Shown here in pieces: positions 25,605 to 34,875 of a DNA stretch of 64,000 bases. The notes under the pieces are model-generated. The model was not told the origin of the DNA and did not search any database. It saw nothing but the letters and a program-made list of their open reading frames with translations. The DNA is taken from the NCBI RefSeq assembly GCF_028473645.1, contig NZ_CP097269.1, positions 1,754,001 through 1,818,000 on the forward strand, read 5' to 3'. The position numbers were made by a program, and so were the translations under genes. Numbering within the stretch: position 1 is the first letter of the stretch; every line of letters begins with the position of its first letter. This DNA is from Acidovorax sp. GBBC 1281 (GTDB lineage: Bacteria; Pseudomonadota; Gammaproteobacteria; Burkholderiales; Burkholderiaceae_C).

Positions 25605-26894
25605 ATGAAGCTCGAGTCCTACTGGAACGATTCGGTCCCGCCGCTGGCGCTGGCGCCGCACGATCTGCCGCGGCAGGTCGATGTCGCCATCGTCGGCGCG
25701 GGCTTCACCGGCCTGTCGGCCGCCCTGGCCCTGGCCCGGCGCGGCGCGAGCGTGGCGGTGCTGGAGGCGGGCGCCAGCGTGGCGCCCGAAGCATCGGGCC
25801 GCAACGGCGGCCACGTCAACAACGGCCTGGCGGTGGACTATGCCGAGGTGGCCGCCAAGGTCGGCGTGGCGCAGGCCCGGGCCTGGTACCACGCCTACGA
25901 CGCCGCGGTGGACACCGTCGCCCGCATCGTGCGGGACGAGGCCATCGACTGCGATTTCCTGCGCCACGGCAAGCTCAAGCTCGCCACCCGGCCCCACCAC
26001 CTGGAGGCGCTGCGGCGCAGTGCCGAGCGGCTCATCGCCGACGGGGTGGATACCGACGTGGAGATCCTCGACGCCGCCCGGGTGCGCGCCGAGGTGCAGA
26101 GCGACCGTTTCGAAGGCGGGCTGCTGTACCGGCGCAGCGCGCAGATGCACATGGGGCGGTTCGCTCAAGGGCTGGCCCTGGCCGCCCAACGCCAGGGCGC
26201 GCAGATCCACACCGGCACCTGCGTGGACCGCATCGAGCGCGTGCAGGGCCAGGTGCACCGGCTGCACACCGCGCGCGGCGCGGTGCAGGCCAGCCAGGTG
26301 CTGCTGGCCACCGGCGCCTCGCGCCACGGCGGCTACGGCACGTTCGGCTGGCTGCGCCGGCGCATCGTGCCCATCGGCAGCTTCATCGTGGTGACGGAGC
26401 CGCTGGGCGCAGCGCGCGCGCAGGCCCTGCTGGCCGAGCGGCGCACCTACGTCACCATCGCCAACATCCACCACTACTTCCGCCTCACGGCCGACCACCG
26501 GCTGGTGTTCGGCGGCCGGGCGCGCTTTGCCATCTCCAGCCCGCAGCAGGATGCCGCCAGCGGCGAGATCCTGCGCGCCGGCCTGGCGGAAACCTTCCCG
26601 CAACTGGGCCGCGTGCGCATCGACCACTGCTGGGGCGGCCTGGTGGACATGACGCAGGACCGCCTGCCGCACGCCGGCGAGCGCGACGGCCTGTTCTATT
26701 CCATGGGCTACAGCGGCCACGGCACGCAGATGTCGGTGCACATGGGCGAGCGCATGGCCGCCGTGATGGCCGGCGATGCTGAGGCCAATCCCTGGCGCGG
26801 CCGCGACTGGCCCGCCGTGCCCGGCCACTTCGGCCCGCCGTGGTTCCTGCCGGCGGTGGGGCTGTACTACCGCCTGAAGGACCGGCTGGCCTGA
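25605..26894 (+). CDS. FAD-dependent amine oxidoreductase, PuuB-like
   Basis: A 429-residue flavoprotein of the D-amino-acid-oxidase/GlpD superfamily, close to gamma-glutamylputrescine oxidase. It opens with the family's ESYWNDSV, has the FAD motif VAIVGAGFTGLSAALAL at about residues 27-43, ASGRNGGHVNNG near 63-74 and YSMGYSGHGTQMSVHMGE near 365-382. It should oxidise a secondary or primary amine to an aldehyde, releasing peroxide. It follows the HAD gene by 43 bp and precedes the transporter genes by 90 bp, which suggests the transported compound is its substrate or precursor. Confidence 0.9.
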   Translation: MKLESYWNDSVPPLALAPHDLPRQVDVAIVGAGFTGLSAALALARRGASVAVLEAGASVAPEASGRNGGHVNNGLAVDYAEVAAKVGVAQARAWYHAYDAAVDTVARIVRDEAIDCDFLRHGKLKLATRPHHLEALRRSAERLIADGVDTDVEILDAARVRAEVQSDRFEGGLLYRRSAQMHMGRFAQGLALAAQRQGAQIHTGTCVDRIERVQGQVHRLHTARGAVQASQVLLATGASRHGGYGTFGWLRRRIVPIGSFIVVTEPLGAARAQALLAERRTYVTIANIHHYFRLTADHRLVFGGRARFAISSPQQDAASGEILRAGLAETFPQLGRVRIDHCWGGLVDMTQDRLPHAGERDGLFYSMGYSGHGTQMSVHMGERMAAVMAGDAEANPWRGRDWPAVPGHFGPPWFLPAVGLYYRLKDRLA

Positions 26895-26984
26895 CGTCCC
26901 AGCGGGCGCCTGCCACCTTCCCTTGATTCGCACCATTCCAAGATCCCCGTTCCCCCCACTGCCACCCGTCACAGGAGCATCACC

Positions 26985-28604
26985 ATGAGCGACAGCCGCA
27001 CCCCGTTCGACACCCTCGTCGGTCCCCAAGAAAGCCTTCGCGTGATGGACTCGCTGCGGCGGGGCGCCACGCGCCGCGACGTGCTCGCCATGCTGATGGC
27101 GGGCGGCATGCAGGCCACGCTGGCCGGCGGCCTGGCGGGCATGGCGGTCACCGCGCATGCGCAGACGCCCCGCCGCGGCGGCCGCATCCGCGTGGCCGGC
27201 GCCACGGCCGCGGCCACCGACACGCTGGACCCGGCCAAGCAGTCCAACCAGACCGACTACTCGCGCGGCACCATGCTCTACAACGGCCTGTTCGTGCTGG
27301 ACGGCTCGCTCACGCCGCAGCCCGCGCTGGCCGAATCGTCCGCCACGCAGGACGCCAAGACCTGGGTGTTCACCCTGCGCAAGGGCGTCACCTTCCATGA
27401 CGGCAAGGCCCTGTCGCCGGCCGACGTGGTGTTCTCCATCCTGCGCCACAAGGACCCGGCCACGGCCTCCAAGGCCAAGGTGCTGGCCGACCAGATCGAG
27501 ACCGTCAAGGCCTCGGGTCCGAACGAGGTGACCATCGAGCTGACCGCGCCCAACGCCGACCTGCCGGTCATCCTGGGCACCTTCCACTTCCACATCGTCA
27601 AGGAAGGCACCACCGACTTCAACGCCGGCATCGGCACCGGCCCCTACAAGCTCAAAGAGTTCAAGCCCGGCGTGCGGTCGCTGATGGTGCGCAACGACGC
27701 CTACTGGAAGCCCGGCAAGCCCTACCTGGACGAGATCGAGTTCGTGGGCATCGGCGACGAGAGCGCCCGCGTGAACGCGCTGCTGTCGGGCGGCATGGAC
27801 CTGGTGGCCTCGGTCAACCCGCGCGCCGTGGCGCGGGTCAAGGGCACGCCCGGCTACGCCATCTTCACCACGCAGTCGGGCCAGTACTCTGACCTCATCC
27901 TGCGCAAGGACATGGGCCCGGGCGCCAACCCCGACTTCATCCTGGCGATGAAGTACCTGTTCGACCGCGAGCAGATGAAAAAGAGCATCGCGCTCGACTA
28001 CGCCGTCATCGCCAACGACCAGCCCATCGACCCGACCAACCGGTTCTACTTCAAGGACCTGCCGCAGCGCACGTTCGATCTGGACAAGGCCAAGTTCCAC
28101 CTGCAGAAGTCGGGCGTGACGGGCAAGGTGCCGGTGGTCACCTCGCCGGCCGCCATGTACTCGACCGAGACCGCGCTGCTGCTGCAGCAATCGGGCCAGC
28201 GCATCGGCCTGGACCTGGACATCAAGCGCATGCCGGCCGACGGCTACTGGTCCAACCACTGGCTCAACAGTCCGGTGGGCTTTGGCAACGTGAACCCGCG
28301 CCCCAGCGCCGACACCATCCTGACGCAGTTCTTCAAGTCCGACGCGGCCTGGAACGAGTCGCGCTGGAAGAGCCCGCAGTTCGACCAGCTGCTGCTGGCC
28401 TCGCGCGCCGAGACCGATCTGGCCAAACGCCGCCAGATGTACGCCGACATGCAGACCATGATCCACCAGGACGCGGGCATCGGCATTCCGCTGTTCCTGG
28501 CCAGCATCGACGGACATTCCACCAAGCTCAAGGGCTTGTCCCCGATTCCGCTGGGCGGCCTGATGGGCTACTCTTTCGCCGAGCACGTCTGGCTCGAAGC
28601 CTGA
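26985..28604 (+). CDS. Peptide/opine-type ABC transporter substrate-binding protein
   Basis: A 539-residue family 5 solute-binding protein (OppA/DppA type), exported to the periplasm. The leader is unusual: it starts about 25 residues early and carries a twin-arginine sequence TRRDVLAML at residues 30-37, then a hydrophobic stretch and AHA-QTP cleavage near residue 59, suggesting Tat export. Typical features follow, such as WVFTLRKGVTFHDGKALSPADVVFS and a C-terminal DAGIGIPLFLAS. It delivers its ligand to the two permeases and fused ATPase encoded just downstream. Context suggests an amine, opine or short peptide. Confidence 0.93.
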   Translation: MSDSRTPFDTLVGPQESLRVMDSLRRGATRRDVLAMLMAGGMQATLAGGLAGMAVTAHAQTPRRGGRIRVAGATAAATDTLDPAKQSNQTDYSRGTMLYNGLFVLDGSLTPQPALAESSATQDAKTWVFTLRKGVTFHDGKALSPADVVFSILRHKDPATASKAKVLADQIETVKASGPNEVTIELTAPNADLPVILGTFHFHIVKEGTTDFNAGIGTGPYKLKEFKPGVRSLMVRNDAYWKPGKPYLDEIEFVGIGDESARVNALLSGGMDLVASVNPRAVARVKGTPGYAIFTTQSGQYSDLILRKDMGPGANPDFILAMKYLFDREQMKKSIALDYAVIANDQPIDPTNRFYFKDLPQRTFDLDKAKFHLQKSGVTGKVPVVTSPAAMYSTETALLLQQSGQRIGLDLDIKRMPADGYWSNHWLNSPVGFGNVNPRPSADTILTQFFKSDAAWNESRWKSPQFDQLLLASRAETDLAKRRQMYADMQTMIHQDAGIGIPLFLASIDGHSTKLKGLSPIPLGGLMGYSFAEHVWLEA

Positions 28605-28641
28605 CGCCCCGCACGCACCGAGCACTGGAAGCCGCCGCGCC

Positions 28642-29598
28642 ATGAACCGTGTGATTCTCAAGCTCCTGGTCCAGCGGATCCTGCTGGCGCTGCTGTCCCT
28701 GCTGGCGGTCTCGGTGATCGTTTTCTCGATCACCGCCGTGCTGCCGGGCGACGCCGCGCAGGAGCAGCTGGGGCAGGACGCCACGGTCGAGGCCCTCGCC
28801 GCGCTGCGCGCCCAGATGGGGCTGGACGTGCCGGCCCCGCTGCGCTACCTGCGCTGGCTGGGCGGCATCGTGCGCGGCGACCTGGGCCAGTCGGTCACCA
28901 CGCAGATGCCGGTGGGCGAGCTGGTGGCCAGCCGCCTGCCCAATTCGCTGCTGCTGGCGGCCGTGACCGCGCTGTTCTCGGTGCCCATCGCGCTCACCCT
29001 GGGCATCGCCTCGGCCGTGTGGCGCGGCTCGTGGTTCGACCGCCTGGCCTCGTCGGCGGCGGTGGCCGTGGTGTCCGTGCCCGAGTTCCTGGTGGCCACG
29101 CTGGCGGTGCTGGTGTTCGCCGTCAAGCTCAAATGGCTGCCCGCGCTGTCCTACGTGAGCGACATCGAATCGGTGGGGCAGATGCTGCGGGCCTTCGCCA
29201 TGCCCGTGCTCAGCCTGTGCTGCGTGATCGTCGCGCAGATGATGCGCATGAGCCGCGCCGCCGTCATCGACCAGCTGGAGGCGCCCTACATCGAGATGGT
29301 GCGCCTGAAGGGGGCCTCGCCCCTGCGCATGGTCATGGCCCACGCGCTGCCCAATGCCATCGGGCCGATCGCCAACGCGGTGGCGCTGTCGCTGTCATAC
29401 CTGCTGGGCGGCGTCATCATCATCGAGACCATCTTCAACTATCCCGGCATCGCCAAGCTCATGGTCGATGGCGTGACCCAGCGCGACATGCCGCTGGTGC
29501 AGACCTGCGCCATGATCTTCTGCGCGGGCTACCTGATCCTGGTGACGGCGGCCGACGTGTGCGGCATCCTCGCCAACCCGCGCCTGCGCCACCGCTGA
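28642..29598 (+). CDS. ABC transporter permease, DppB/OppB type
   Basis: A 318-residue inner-membrane permease with about six transmembrane helices. It begins with the typical LLVQRILLALLSLLAVSVIVFSITAVLPGDAA and carries the EAA-type coupling loop EMVRLKGASPLRMVMAHALPNAIGPI near residues 217-240, which contacts the ATPase. The start ATG 28642 lies 37 bp after the binding-protein gene. It pairs with the next permease to form the channel. Confidence 0.95.
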   Translation: MNRVILKLLVQRILLALLSLLAVSVIVFSITAVLPGDAAQEQLGQDATVEALAALRAQMGLDVPAPLRYLRWLGGIVRGDLGQSVTTQMPVGELVASRLPNSLLLAAVTALFSVPIALTLGIASAVWRGSWFDRLASSAAVAVVSVPEFLVATLAVLVFAVKLKWLPALSYVSDIESVGQMLRAFAMPVLSLCCVIVAQMMRMSRAAVIDQLEAPYIEMVRLKGASPLRMVMAHALPNAIGPIANAVALSLSYLLGGVIIIETIFNYPGIAKLMVDGVTQRDMPLVQTCAMIFCAGYLILVTAADVCGILANPRLRHR

Positions 29599-29618
29599 CC
29601 ATACCGAAGGGCCGACCC

Positions 29619-30497
29619 ATGGATTCCCTGACCCACCCTTCCGGCCCGCCCGCCACGCCGCGCCACGCGGTGCGCCGCTGGCTCTCGGGCTTCGGCATCT
29701 CCGGCCTGATCGGGCTGGCGGTGCTGCTGTGCTGGATGCTGGCCGCCCTGGCCGGTCCCGTGCTGCTGCCGGGCTCGCTGCAGGCGGGCGGCGGCTCCGA
29801 CGTGTTCGCGCCCATCAGCGCCCAACACTGGCTGGGCACCGACTACCTGGGCCGCGACATGCTGGCGCGCGTGATCGACGGTGCGCGCTACACCGTGGGC
29901 GTGGCCTTGCTGGCCACCCTGCTGGCCAGCGGCACGGGCACGGCCCTGGCGCTGTTCGCCGCCGCCATGGGCGGCAAGGTGGACACCATTCTGAGCCGCG
30001 TGCTGGACACGCTCACCGCCATTCCCAGCAAGATGTTCGCGCTGATCCTGGTGGCCGGCTTCGGCTCGTCCGTCGCCATGCTGGTGGCCACGGCGGCGGT
30101 CATCTACATCCCGGGGGCCTACCGCATCGCGCGGTCGCTGGCCGTCAACATCAATGCGCTCGACTATGTCACCGTGGCGCGCACCCGGGGCGAGGGCACG
30201 CTCTACATCATGCTGCGCGAGATCCTGCCCAACATCGTCGGCCCCATGCTGGCCGACCTGGGGCTGCGTTTCGTCTACGTGGTGCTGCTGCTCGCCGGCC
30301 TGAGCTTCCTGGGCCTGGGCATCCAGCCGCCCGCGGCCGACTGGGGATCGCTGGTGCGCGAGAACATCGGCGCGCTGCCCGACGCTGGCGCCTCGGTCAT
30401 CGCACCGGCGCTGGCCATCGCCAGCCTGACCATCGCGGTCAATCTCGTCATCGACAACCTGCCGGGCCGTACGGCCCGTGAACGCGGAGGGCGTTGA
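29619..30497 (+). CDS. ABC transporter permease, DppC/OppC type
   Basis: A 292-residue inner-membrane permease of the DppC/OppC type. The signature HWLGTDYLGRDMLARVIDGAR is near residues 69-89, with the coupling loop TVARTRGEGTLYIMLREILPNIVGPM near 185-210 and the family C-terminal LGLGIQPPAADWGSL near 228. It follows the first permease by 20 bp, and its stop lies three bases before the next gene's ATG. Confidence 0.95.
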   Translation: MDSLTHPSGPPATPRHAVRRWLSGFGISGLIGLAVLLCWMLAALAGPVLLPGSLQAGGGSDVFAPISAQHWLGTDYLGRDMLARVIDGARYTVGVALLATLLASGTGTALALFAAAMGGKVDTILSRVLDTLTAIPSKMFALILVAGFGSSVAMLVATAAVIYIPGAYRIARSLAVNINALDYVTVARTRGEGTLYIMLREILPNIVGPMLADLGLRFVYVVLLLAGLSFLGLGIQPPAADWGSLVRENIGALPDAGASVIAPALAIASLTIAVNLVIDNLPGRTARERGGR

Positions 30498-30499
30498 AC

Positions 30500-32134
30500 A
30501 TGGGAGCATCCGTTGTCGTCCAAGACCTGAGCATCACCGCGGGCGACCAGACGCTGGTCGATGCGCTGAGCTTCACCATCGCGCCCGGAGAAGTGCTGGC
30601 GCTCATCGGCGAATCCGGCTCGGGCAAGACCACCACGGCGCTCGCGCTGATGGGCTACGCACGGCACGGCTGCACCATCTCCGGCGGCAGCGTGCGCATC
30701 GGCGACGTCGACGTGCTGCACCTGGCGCCTGCCGCGCAGCGCGCGCTGCGCGGGCGCACCGTGGCCTACATCGCGCAGAGCGCCGCCGCGTCGTTCAACC
30801 CGTCGCGCACCATCATGGACCAGGTGGTCGAGCCCACCCGCATCCACGGCACAATGAAGCGCGCCGAGGCCGAGGCCAAGGCGGTGCAGCTGTTCCGTGA
30901 ACTCGCGCTGCCCGACCCGGACACCATCGGCGACCGCTACCCGCACCAGGTCTCGGGCGGGCAACTGCAGCGGCTGATGGCCGCCATGGCGCTCATCACC
31001 GACCCCGACCTCGTCATCCTCGACGAGCCCACCACCGCGCTGGACGTGACCACGCAGATCGAAGTGCTGCTCGCCTTTCGCCGCGTGGTGCGCGAACGCC
31101 GCGCCACCGCCGTCTACGTGAGCCACGACCTCGCCGTGGTGGCGCAGATGGCCGACCACATCCTCGTGCTGCGCAACGGCCGGATGCAGGAGGTGGACAC
31201 CACCGCGCACATCCTCGCCGCCCCGGCCAACCAATACACCCGGTGCCTGCTGGCCGCCGCGCGCCCCACGCCGCGCGTGGCCGAGCACTGCCGGGGCGAG
31301 GGCGAGTTGCTGCTCGATGTGCGCGACCTGTCCGCCGGCTACGGCCCGGTGGACGCCACCGGCCGCCCCGCCGCGCTCATCCTGGAGGACATCAACTTCA
31401 AGCTCTACCGCGGCCAGGCCATCGGCGTCATCGGCGAGTCGGGCTCGGGCAAGACCACGCTGGCGCGCGCCATCGCCGGGCTCATCCAGCCCTGGCACGG
31501 CACCATGCTGTTCGGCAACTCGGAGCTCAAGACCACGCTGGGCGCCCGCACCAAGGAAGAGCTGCGCCGCATTCAGATCGTGTTCCAGATGGCCGACACG
31601 GCGCTCAACCCCTCGCACACCATCGAGCGCATCCTGGCCCGGCCGCTGCAGTTCTACAAGGGGCTCAAGGGCGAGGCGCTGCAGCGGCGCATCCGCGAGC
31701 TGCTCGACCTGGTCAAGCTGCCGCACAGCGTGGCGGATCGCCTGCCCGGCGGCCTGTCGGGCGGGCAGAAGCAGCGGGTCAACCTGGCCCGCGCGCTCGC
31801 GGCCGACCCCGACCTGATCCTGTGCGACGAAGTGACCTCCGCCCTCGACACCGTGGTGGGCGCCGCCGTGCTCGACCTGATGGCCGAGCTGCGGCGCGAG
31901 CTGGGCGTTTCGTACCTCTTCATCAGCCACGATCTGCACACCGTGCGCTCCGTGTGCGACGAGATCGTCGTCATGCAGCACGGCCGCAAACTCGCGCAGG
32001 TGGCGCGCGCCGACTACGACCGCGGGCCGCACCACCCGTATTACGAACTGCTGGCGCGCTCGGTGCCCGAGCTGCGCCAGGGCTGGCTGGAGGAGAGGGC
32101 CGGCGCACCGGCCGTGCTGGCCGCAGCGGCCTGA
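30500..32134 (+). CDS. ABC transporter ATPase with two fused nucleotide-binding domains
   Basis: A 544-residue cytoplasmic ATPase carrying DppD- and DppF-like domains in one chain. Each half has its own Walker A (GESGSGKTT, near residues 37 and 312), signature ([29 protein letters not shown]) and Walker B ([26 protein letters not shown]). Such fused YejF-like ATPases power peptide or opine importers with two permeases. ATG 30500 follows a GGAGGG ribosome binding site; a TTG at 30494, overlapping the permease stop, is the alternative start. Confidence 0.95.
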   Translation: MGASVVVQDLSITAGDQTLVDALSFTIAPGEVLALIGESGSGKTTTALALMGYARHGCTISGGSVRIGDVDVLHLAPAAQRALRGRTVAYIAQSAAASFNPSRTIMDQVVEPTRIHGTMKRAEAEAKAVQLFRELALPDPDTIGDRYPHQVSGGQLQRLMAAMALITDPDLVILDEPTTALDVTTQIEVLLAFRRVVRERRATAVYVSHDLAVVAQMADHILVLRNGRMQEVDTTAHILAAPANQYTRCLLAAARPTPRVAEHCRGEGELLLDVRDLSAGYGPVDATGRPAALILEDINFKLYRGQAIGVIGESGSGKTTLARAIAGLIQPWHGTMLFGNSELKTTLGARTKEELRRIQIVFQMADTALNPSHTIERILARPLQFYKGLKGEALQRRIRELLDLVKLPHSVADRLPGGLSGGQKQRVNLARALAADPDLILCDEVTSALDTVVGAAVLDLMAELRRELGVSYLFISHDLHTVRSVCDEIVVMQHGRKLAQVARADYDRGPHHPYYELLARSVPELRQGWLEERAGAPAVLAAAA

Positions 32135-32164
32135 CAAACAGGCGACCCCTACCGGAGACACCCC

Positions 32165-33253
32165 ATGCACCCCATCTTCCGCATCGCCGTGATCCCCGGC
32201 GACGGCATCGGCAAGGAAGTCATGCCCGAGGGCCTGCGGGCCATCCAGACCGCGGCCGAGCGCTTCGGCTTCGAACTGGAATGCCGCACCATCGACTGGG
32301 CCAGCTGCGACTACTACGCCGCTCACGGAAAAATGATGCCCGACGACTGGAAGGCCCAACTCGCCGGCGTGGACGCCATCTTCTTCGGCGCCGTCGGCTG
32401 GCCCGCCACCGTGCCCGACCATGTGTCCCTGTGGGGCTCGCTGCTCAAGTTCCGCCGCGAGTTCGACCAGTACATCAACCTGCGCCCCGTGCGCCTCTTC
32501 GAAGGCGTGCCGTGTCCCCTGGCCGGCAGGAAGCCCGGCGACATCGACTACTTCGTCGTGCGCGAGAACACCGAGGGCGAATACACGTCGCTGGGCGGCA
32601 TCATGTACGAGGGCACCGACCGCGAGATCGTCATCCAGGAATCGGTCTACTCGCGCCACGGCGCCAACCGCCTCTTGAAGTTCGCCTTCGACCTGGCGCA
32701 GAGCCGCGCCAAGAAGCACGTGACCCTCGCCACCAAGAGCAACGGCATCGCCATCAGCATGCCCTGGTGGGACGCCCGCGCCGACGACATCGCCAAGGGG
32801 TACCCCGAGGTCACGCTGGATAAGCAGCACATCGACATCCTCACCGCGCGCTTCGTGCTGCAGCCCGGGCGCTTCGACGTGGTGGCCGCCACCAACCTGT
32901 TCGGCGACATCCTCAGCGACCTGGGGCCCGCCACCACCGGCACCATCGGCCTGGCGCCTTCGGCCAACCTGAACCCCGAGCGCACCTTCCCCAGCCTGTT
33001 CGAGCCCGTGCATGGCTCGGCGCCGGACATCTACGGCCAAAACATCGCCAACCCCATCGCCATGATCTGGTCGGGTGCGCTGATGCTGGACTTCTTGACG
33101 CAAGGCCAGGGCGCAGGGCGGCAGGCGCACGATGCCATCGTGGCGGCGATCGAAGAGGTCATCAAAACCGGGCCGAAGACGCCCGACTTAGGGGGCACGG
33201 CCAACACCACCCAGGTGGGCGAGGCCATCGCCGCGTGCATCGCCAGGCGCTAG
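32165..33253 (+). CDS. ttuC: Tartrate dehydrogenase/decarboxylase-like enzyme
   Basis: A 362-residue NAD-dependent beta-decarboxylating dehydrogenase of the isopropylmalate/tartrate dehydrogenase family. Characteristic features: VIPGDGIGKEVMPEG at residues 9-23, FFGAVGWPATVPDHVSLWG near 77-95 (the tartrate-dehydrogenase form), the catalytic VVRENTEGEYTS near 135, NLFGDILSDLGP near 247 and FEPVHGSAPDIYG near 279. It oxidises tartrate, malate or a related 2-hydroxydicarboxylate. It lies 31 bp after the transporter ATPase and is probably in the same operon, which points to a dicarboxylate-forming pathway. The symbol is by family resemblance. Confidence 0.88.
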   Translation: MHPIFRIAVIPGDGIGKEVMPEGLRAIQTAAERFGFELECRTIDWASCDYYAAHGKMMPDDWKAQLAGVDAIFFGAVGWPATVPDHVSLWGSLLKFRREFDQYINLRPVRLFEGVPCPLAGRKPGDIDYFVVRENTEGEYTSLGGIMYEGTDREIVIQESVYSRHGANRLLKFAFDLAQSRAKKHVTLATKSNGIAISMPWWDARADDIAKGYPEVTLDKQHIDILTARFVLQPGRFDVVAATNLFGDILSDLGPATTGTIGLAPSANLNPERTFPSLFEPVHGSAPDIYGQNIANPIAMIWSGALMLDFLTQGQGAGRQAHDAIVAAIEEVIKTGPKTPDLGGTANTTQVGEAIAACIARR

Positions 33254-33273
33254 CCCATCGGCCCTGCCATTCC

Positions 33274-33326
33274 TTTTGCTATTGAATTTGTAGCACGATG
33301 CCCTAGTGTTATTTGCACTGGAGCCC
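33274..33326 (+). repeat. Dispersed intergenic repeat, copy 2
   Basis: TTTTGCTATTGAATTTGTAGC through TTGCACTGGAGCCC matches the copy at 7741-7793 at about 42 of 53 positions, in the same orientation. It occupies almost the whole gap between the tartrate-dehydrogenase-like gene and the semialdehyde dehydrogenase. Confidence 0.6.
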
Positions 33327-33357
33327 GATTTCATTCAAACCCCCTTCCTTCCCTGCC

Positions 33358-34875
33358 ATGCCCCTGACCCTCCACCGCCCCGACCTGATCCGCAGCGCCA
33401 ACTTCATCGCCGGCCAGTGGCACCCCGGCCCCGGCGCGCTGCTGCCCGTGACCGACCCGGCCACCGGTACCACCATCACCGAAGTGCCCGACTCCGGCGC
33501 CCCCGAGGCCCGGGCCGCGCTGGAAGCCGCCCATGCCGCTTTTCCCGCCTGGCGCCAGGTGCCCGCCAAGCAGCGCGCGGCCATCATCAAACGCTGGAAC
33601 GATCGGGTACTGGCCCACCAGGACGACCTGGGCGCCTTGATCTCGCTGGAGCAGGGCAAGCCCCTGGCCGAAGGCAAGGGCGAGGTGGCCTATGCCGCCA
33701 GCTACATCGAATGGTTCGGCGAACAGGCCACGCGCATGAACGGCGAAGTCATTCCCGCCCCCGTGCCCGGCCGGCGCATGTTCGCCCTGAAGGAGCCCGT
33801 GGGTGTGGTGGCTGCCATCACCCCGTGGAACTTTCCCGCCGCGATGATCGCCCGCAAGATCGCCCCGGCCCTGGCGGCCGGCTGCACCGTGGTCTGCAAG
33901 CCCGCCGAGGACACGCCCCTCACGTCCCTCGCCCTGGTGCTGCTGGCCCACGAGGCCGGGGTGCCGCCGGGCGTGCTGAACATCGTCACCGCCTCGCGCG
34001 AGAAGACGCCCGAGGTGGTGGACGTGTGGCTCGACGATGCGCGCGTGCGCAAGATCACCTTCACCGGCTCCACGCCCGTGGGCAAGCACCTGGCGCGCCG
34101 CAGCGCCGACACGCTCAAGAAGCTCTCGCTGGAGCTGGGCGGCAACGCCCCCTTCATCGTCTTCGAGGATGCCGACGTGGACGCCGCCGTGGACGGCTTC
34201 ATGGCCGCCAAGTTCAGAAACGGCGGCCAGACCTGCGTGTGCCCCAACCGGGTGTTCGTGCACGGCAAGGTGCATGCCGAGTTCGCGCAAAAGCTCACCG
34301 CCCGCGTGGCGGCCTTGAAGGTGGGGCCGGCAAGCAACCCGGCCTCGCAGATCGGGCCGATGATCAATGCCCGGGCGGTGGAGAAGATAGAGCGGCACGT
34401 GCAGGACGCCGTGGCCAAGGGCGCGAAGGTGCTTACCGGTGGCCAGCGCCTGACCGACCTGGGCGCCACCTACTACGCCCCCACGGTGCTGGAGAACGCC
34501 GATGCGACCATGGCCTGCGCCTGCGAGGAGACCTTCGGGCCGGTGGCACCGCTCACGCGCTTTGACAACGAACAAGAGGTGATCGCCGCCGCCAACGACA
34601 CGCCGTTCGGGCTGGCAGCGTACTTCTACAGCCAGGACGTGCGCCGCATCTGGCGCGTGGCGGAAGCCCTGGAGACGGGGATCGTGGGGATCAACGAAGG
34701 GGCGCTGGCGGCGGAGGCCGCGCCGTTCGGGGGTGTGAAGGAGTCGGGCTACGGGCGCGAGGGATCGACGCACGGGCTGGAGGATTACCTGCACACGAAG
34801 TATGTGTGCCAGGGCGGGCTGGGCTGGCTTTGTTGCACAAATCGCGATGCTGATGCCCGTAGACTGACTGCGTGA
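33358..34875 (+). CDS. gabD: Succinate-semialdehyde dehydrogenase-like ALDH, C-terminus altered by IS insertion
   Basis: A 505-residue aldehyde dehydrogenase of the GabD type. Catalytic residues are Asn158 (ITPWNF), Glu259 (LELGGN) and Cys293 (GQTCVCPNR). It would oxidise succinate semialdehyde, the end product of GABA and putrescine breakdown, to succinate. The family normally ends close after HGLEDYLHTKYVCQGGL. Here an IS5-family element starts at 34826 and the frame runs on into it for 16 residues, to a stop at 34873-34875. The catalytic core is untouched, so the enzyme may still work; the C-terminus lies in the oligomerisation region. ATG 33358 is chosen over the upstream 33313, which falls in the repeat. 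Confidence 0.9.
   Translation: MPLTLHRPDLIRSANFIAGQWHPGPGALLPVTDPATGTTITEVPDSGAPEARAALEAAHAAFPAWRQVPAKQRAAIIKRWNDRVLAHQDDLGALISLEQGKPLAEGKGEVAYAASYIEWFGEQATRMNGEVIPAPVPGRRMFALKEPVGVVAAITPWNFPAAMIARKIAPALAAGCTVVCKPAEDTPLTSLALVLLAHEAGVPPGVLNIVTASREKTPEVVDVWLDDARVRKITFTGSTPVGKHLARRSADTLKKLSLELGGNAPFIVFEDADVDAAVDGFMAAKFRNGGQTCVCPNRVFVHGKVHAEFAQKLTARVAALKVGPASNPASQIGPMINARAVEKIERHVQDAVAKGAKVLTGGQRLTDLGATYYAPTVLENADATMACACEETFGPVAPLTRFDNEQEVIAAANDTPFGLAAYFYSQDVRRIWRVAEALETGIVGINEGALAAEAAPFGGVKESGYGREGSTHGLEDYLHTKYVCQGGLGWLCCTNRDADARRLTA

Noticed and set aside
25455..28784. A 1109-codon open frame antisense to the oxidase and binding-protein genes
   Set aside because: It is rich in Ala, Gly, Arg, His and Val with no domain, and lies opposite genes with clear families. 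Long antisense frames are expected at this GC content.
34825..34875. A natural C-terminal extension of the semialdehyde dehydrogenase
   Set aside because: The extra residues are read from the IS5 inverted repeat, so they result from the insertion.
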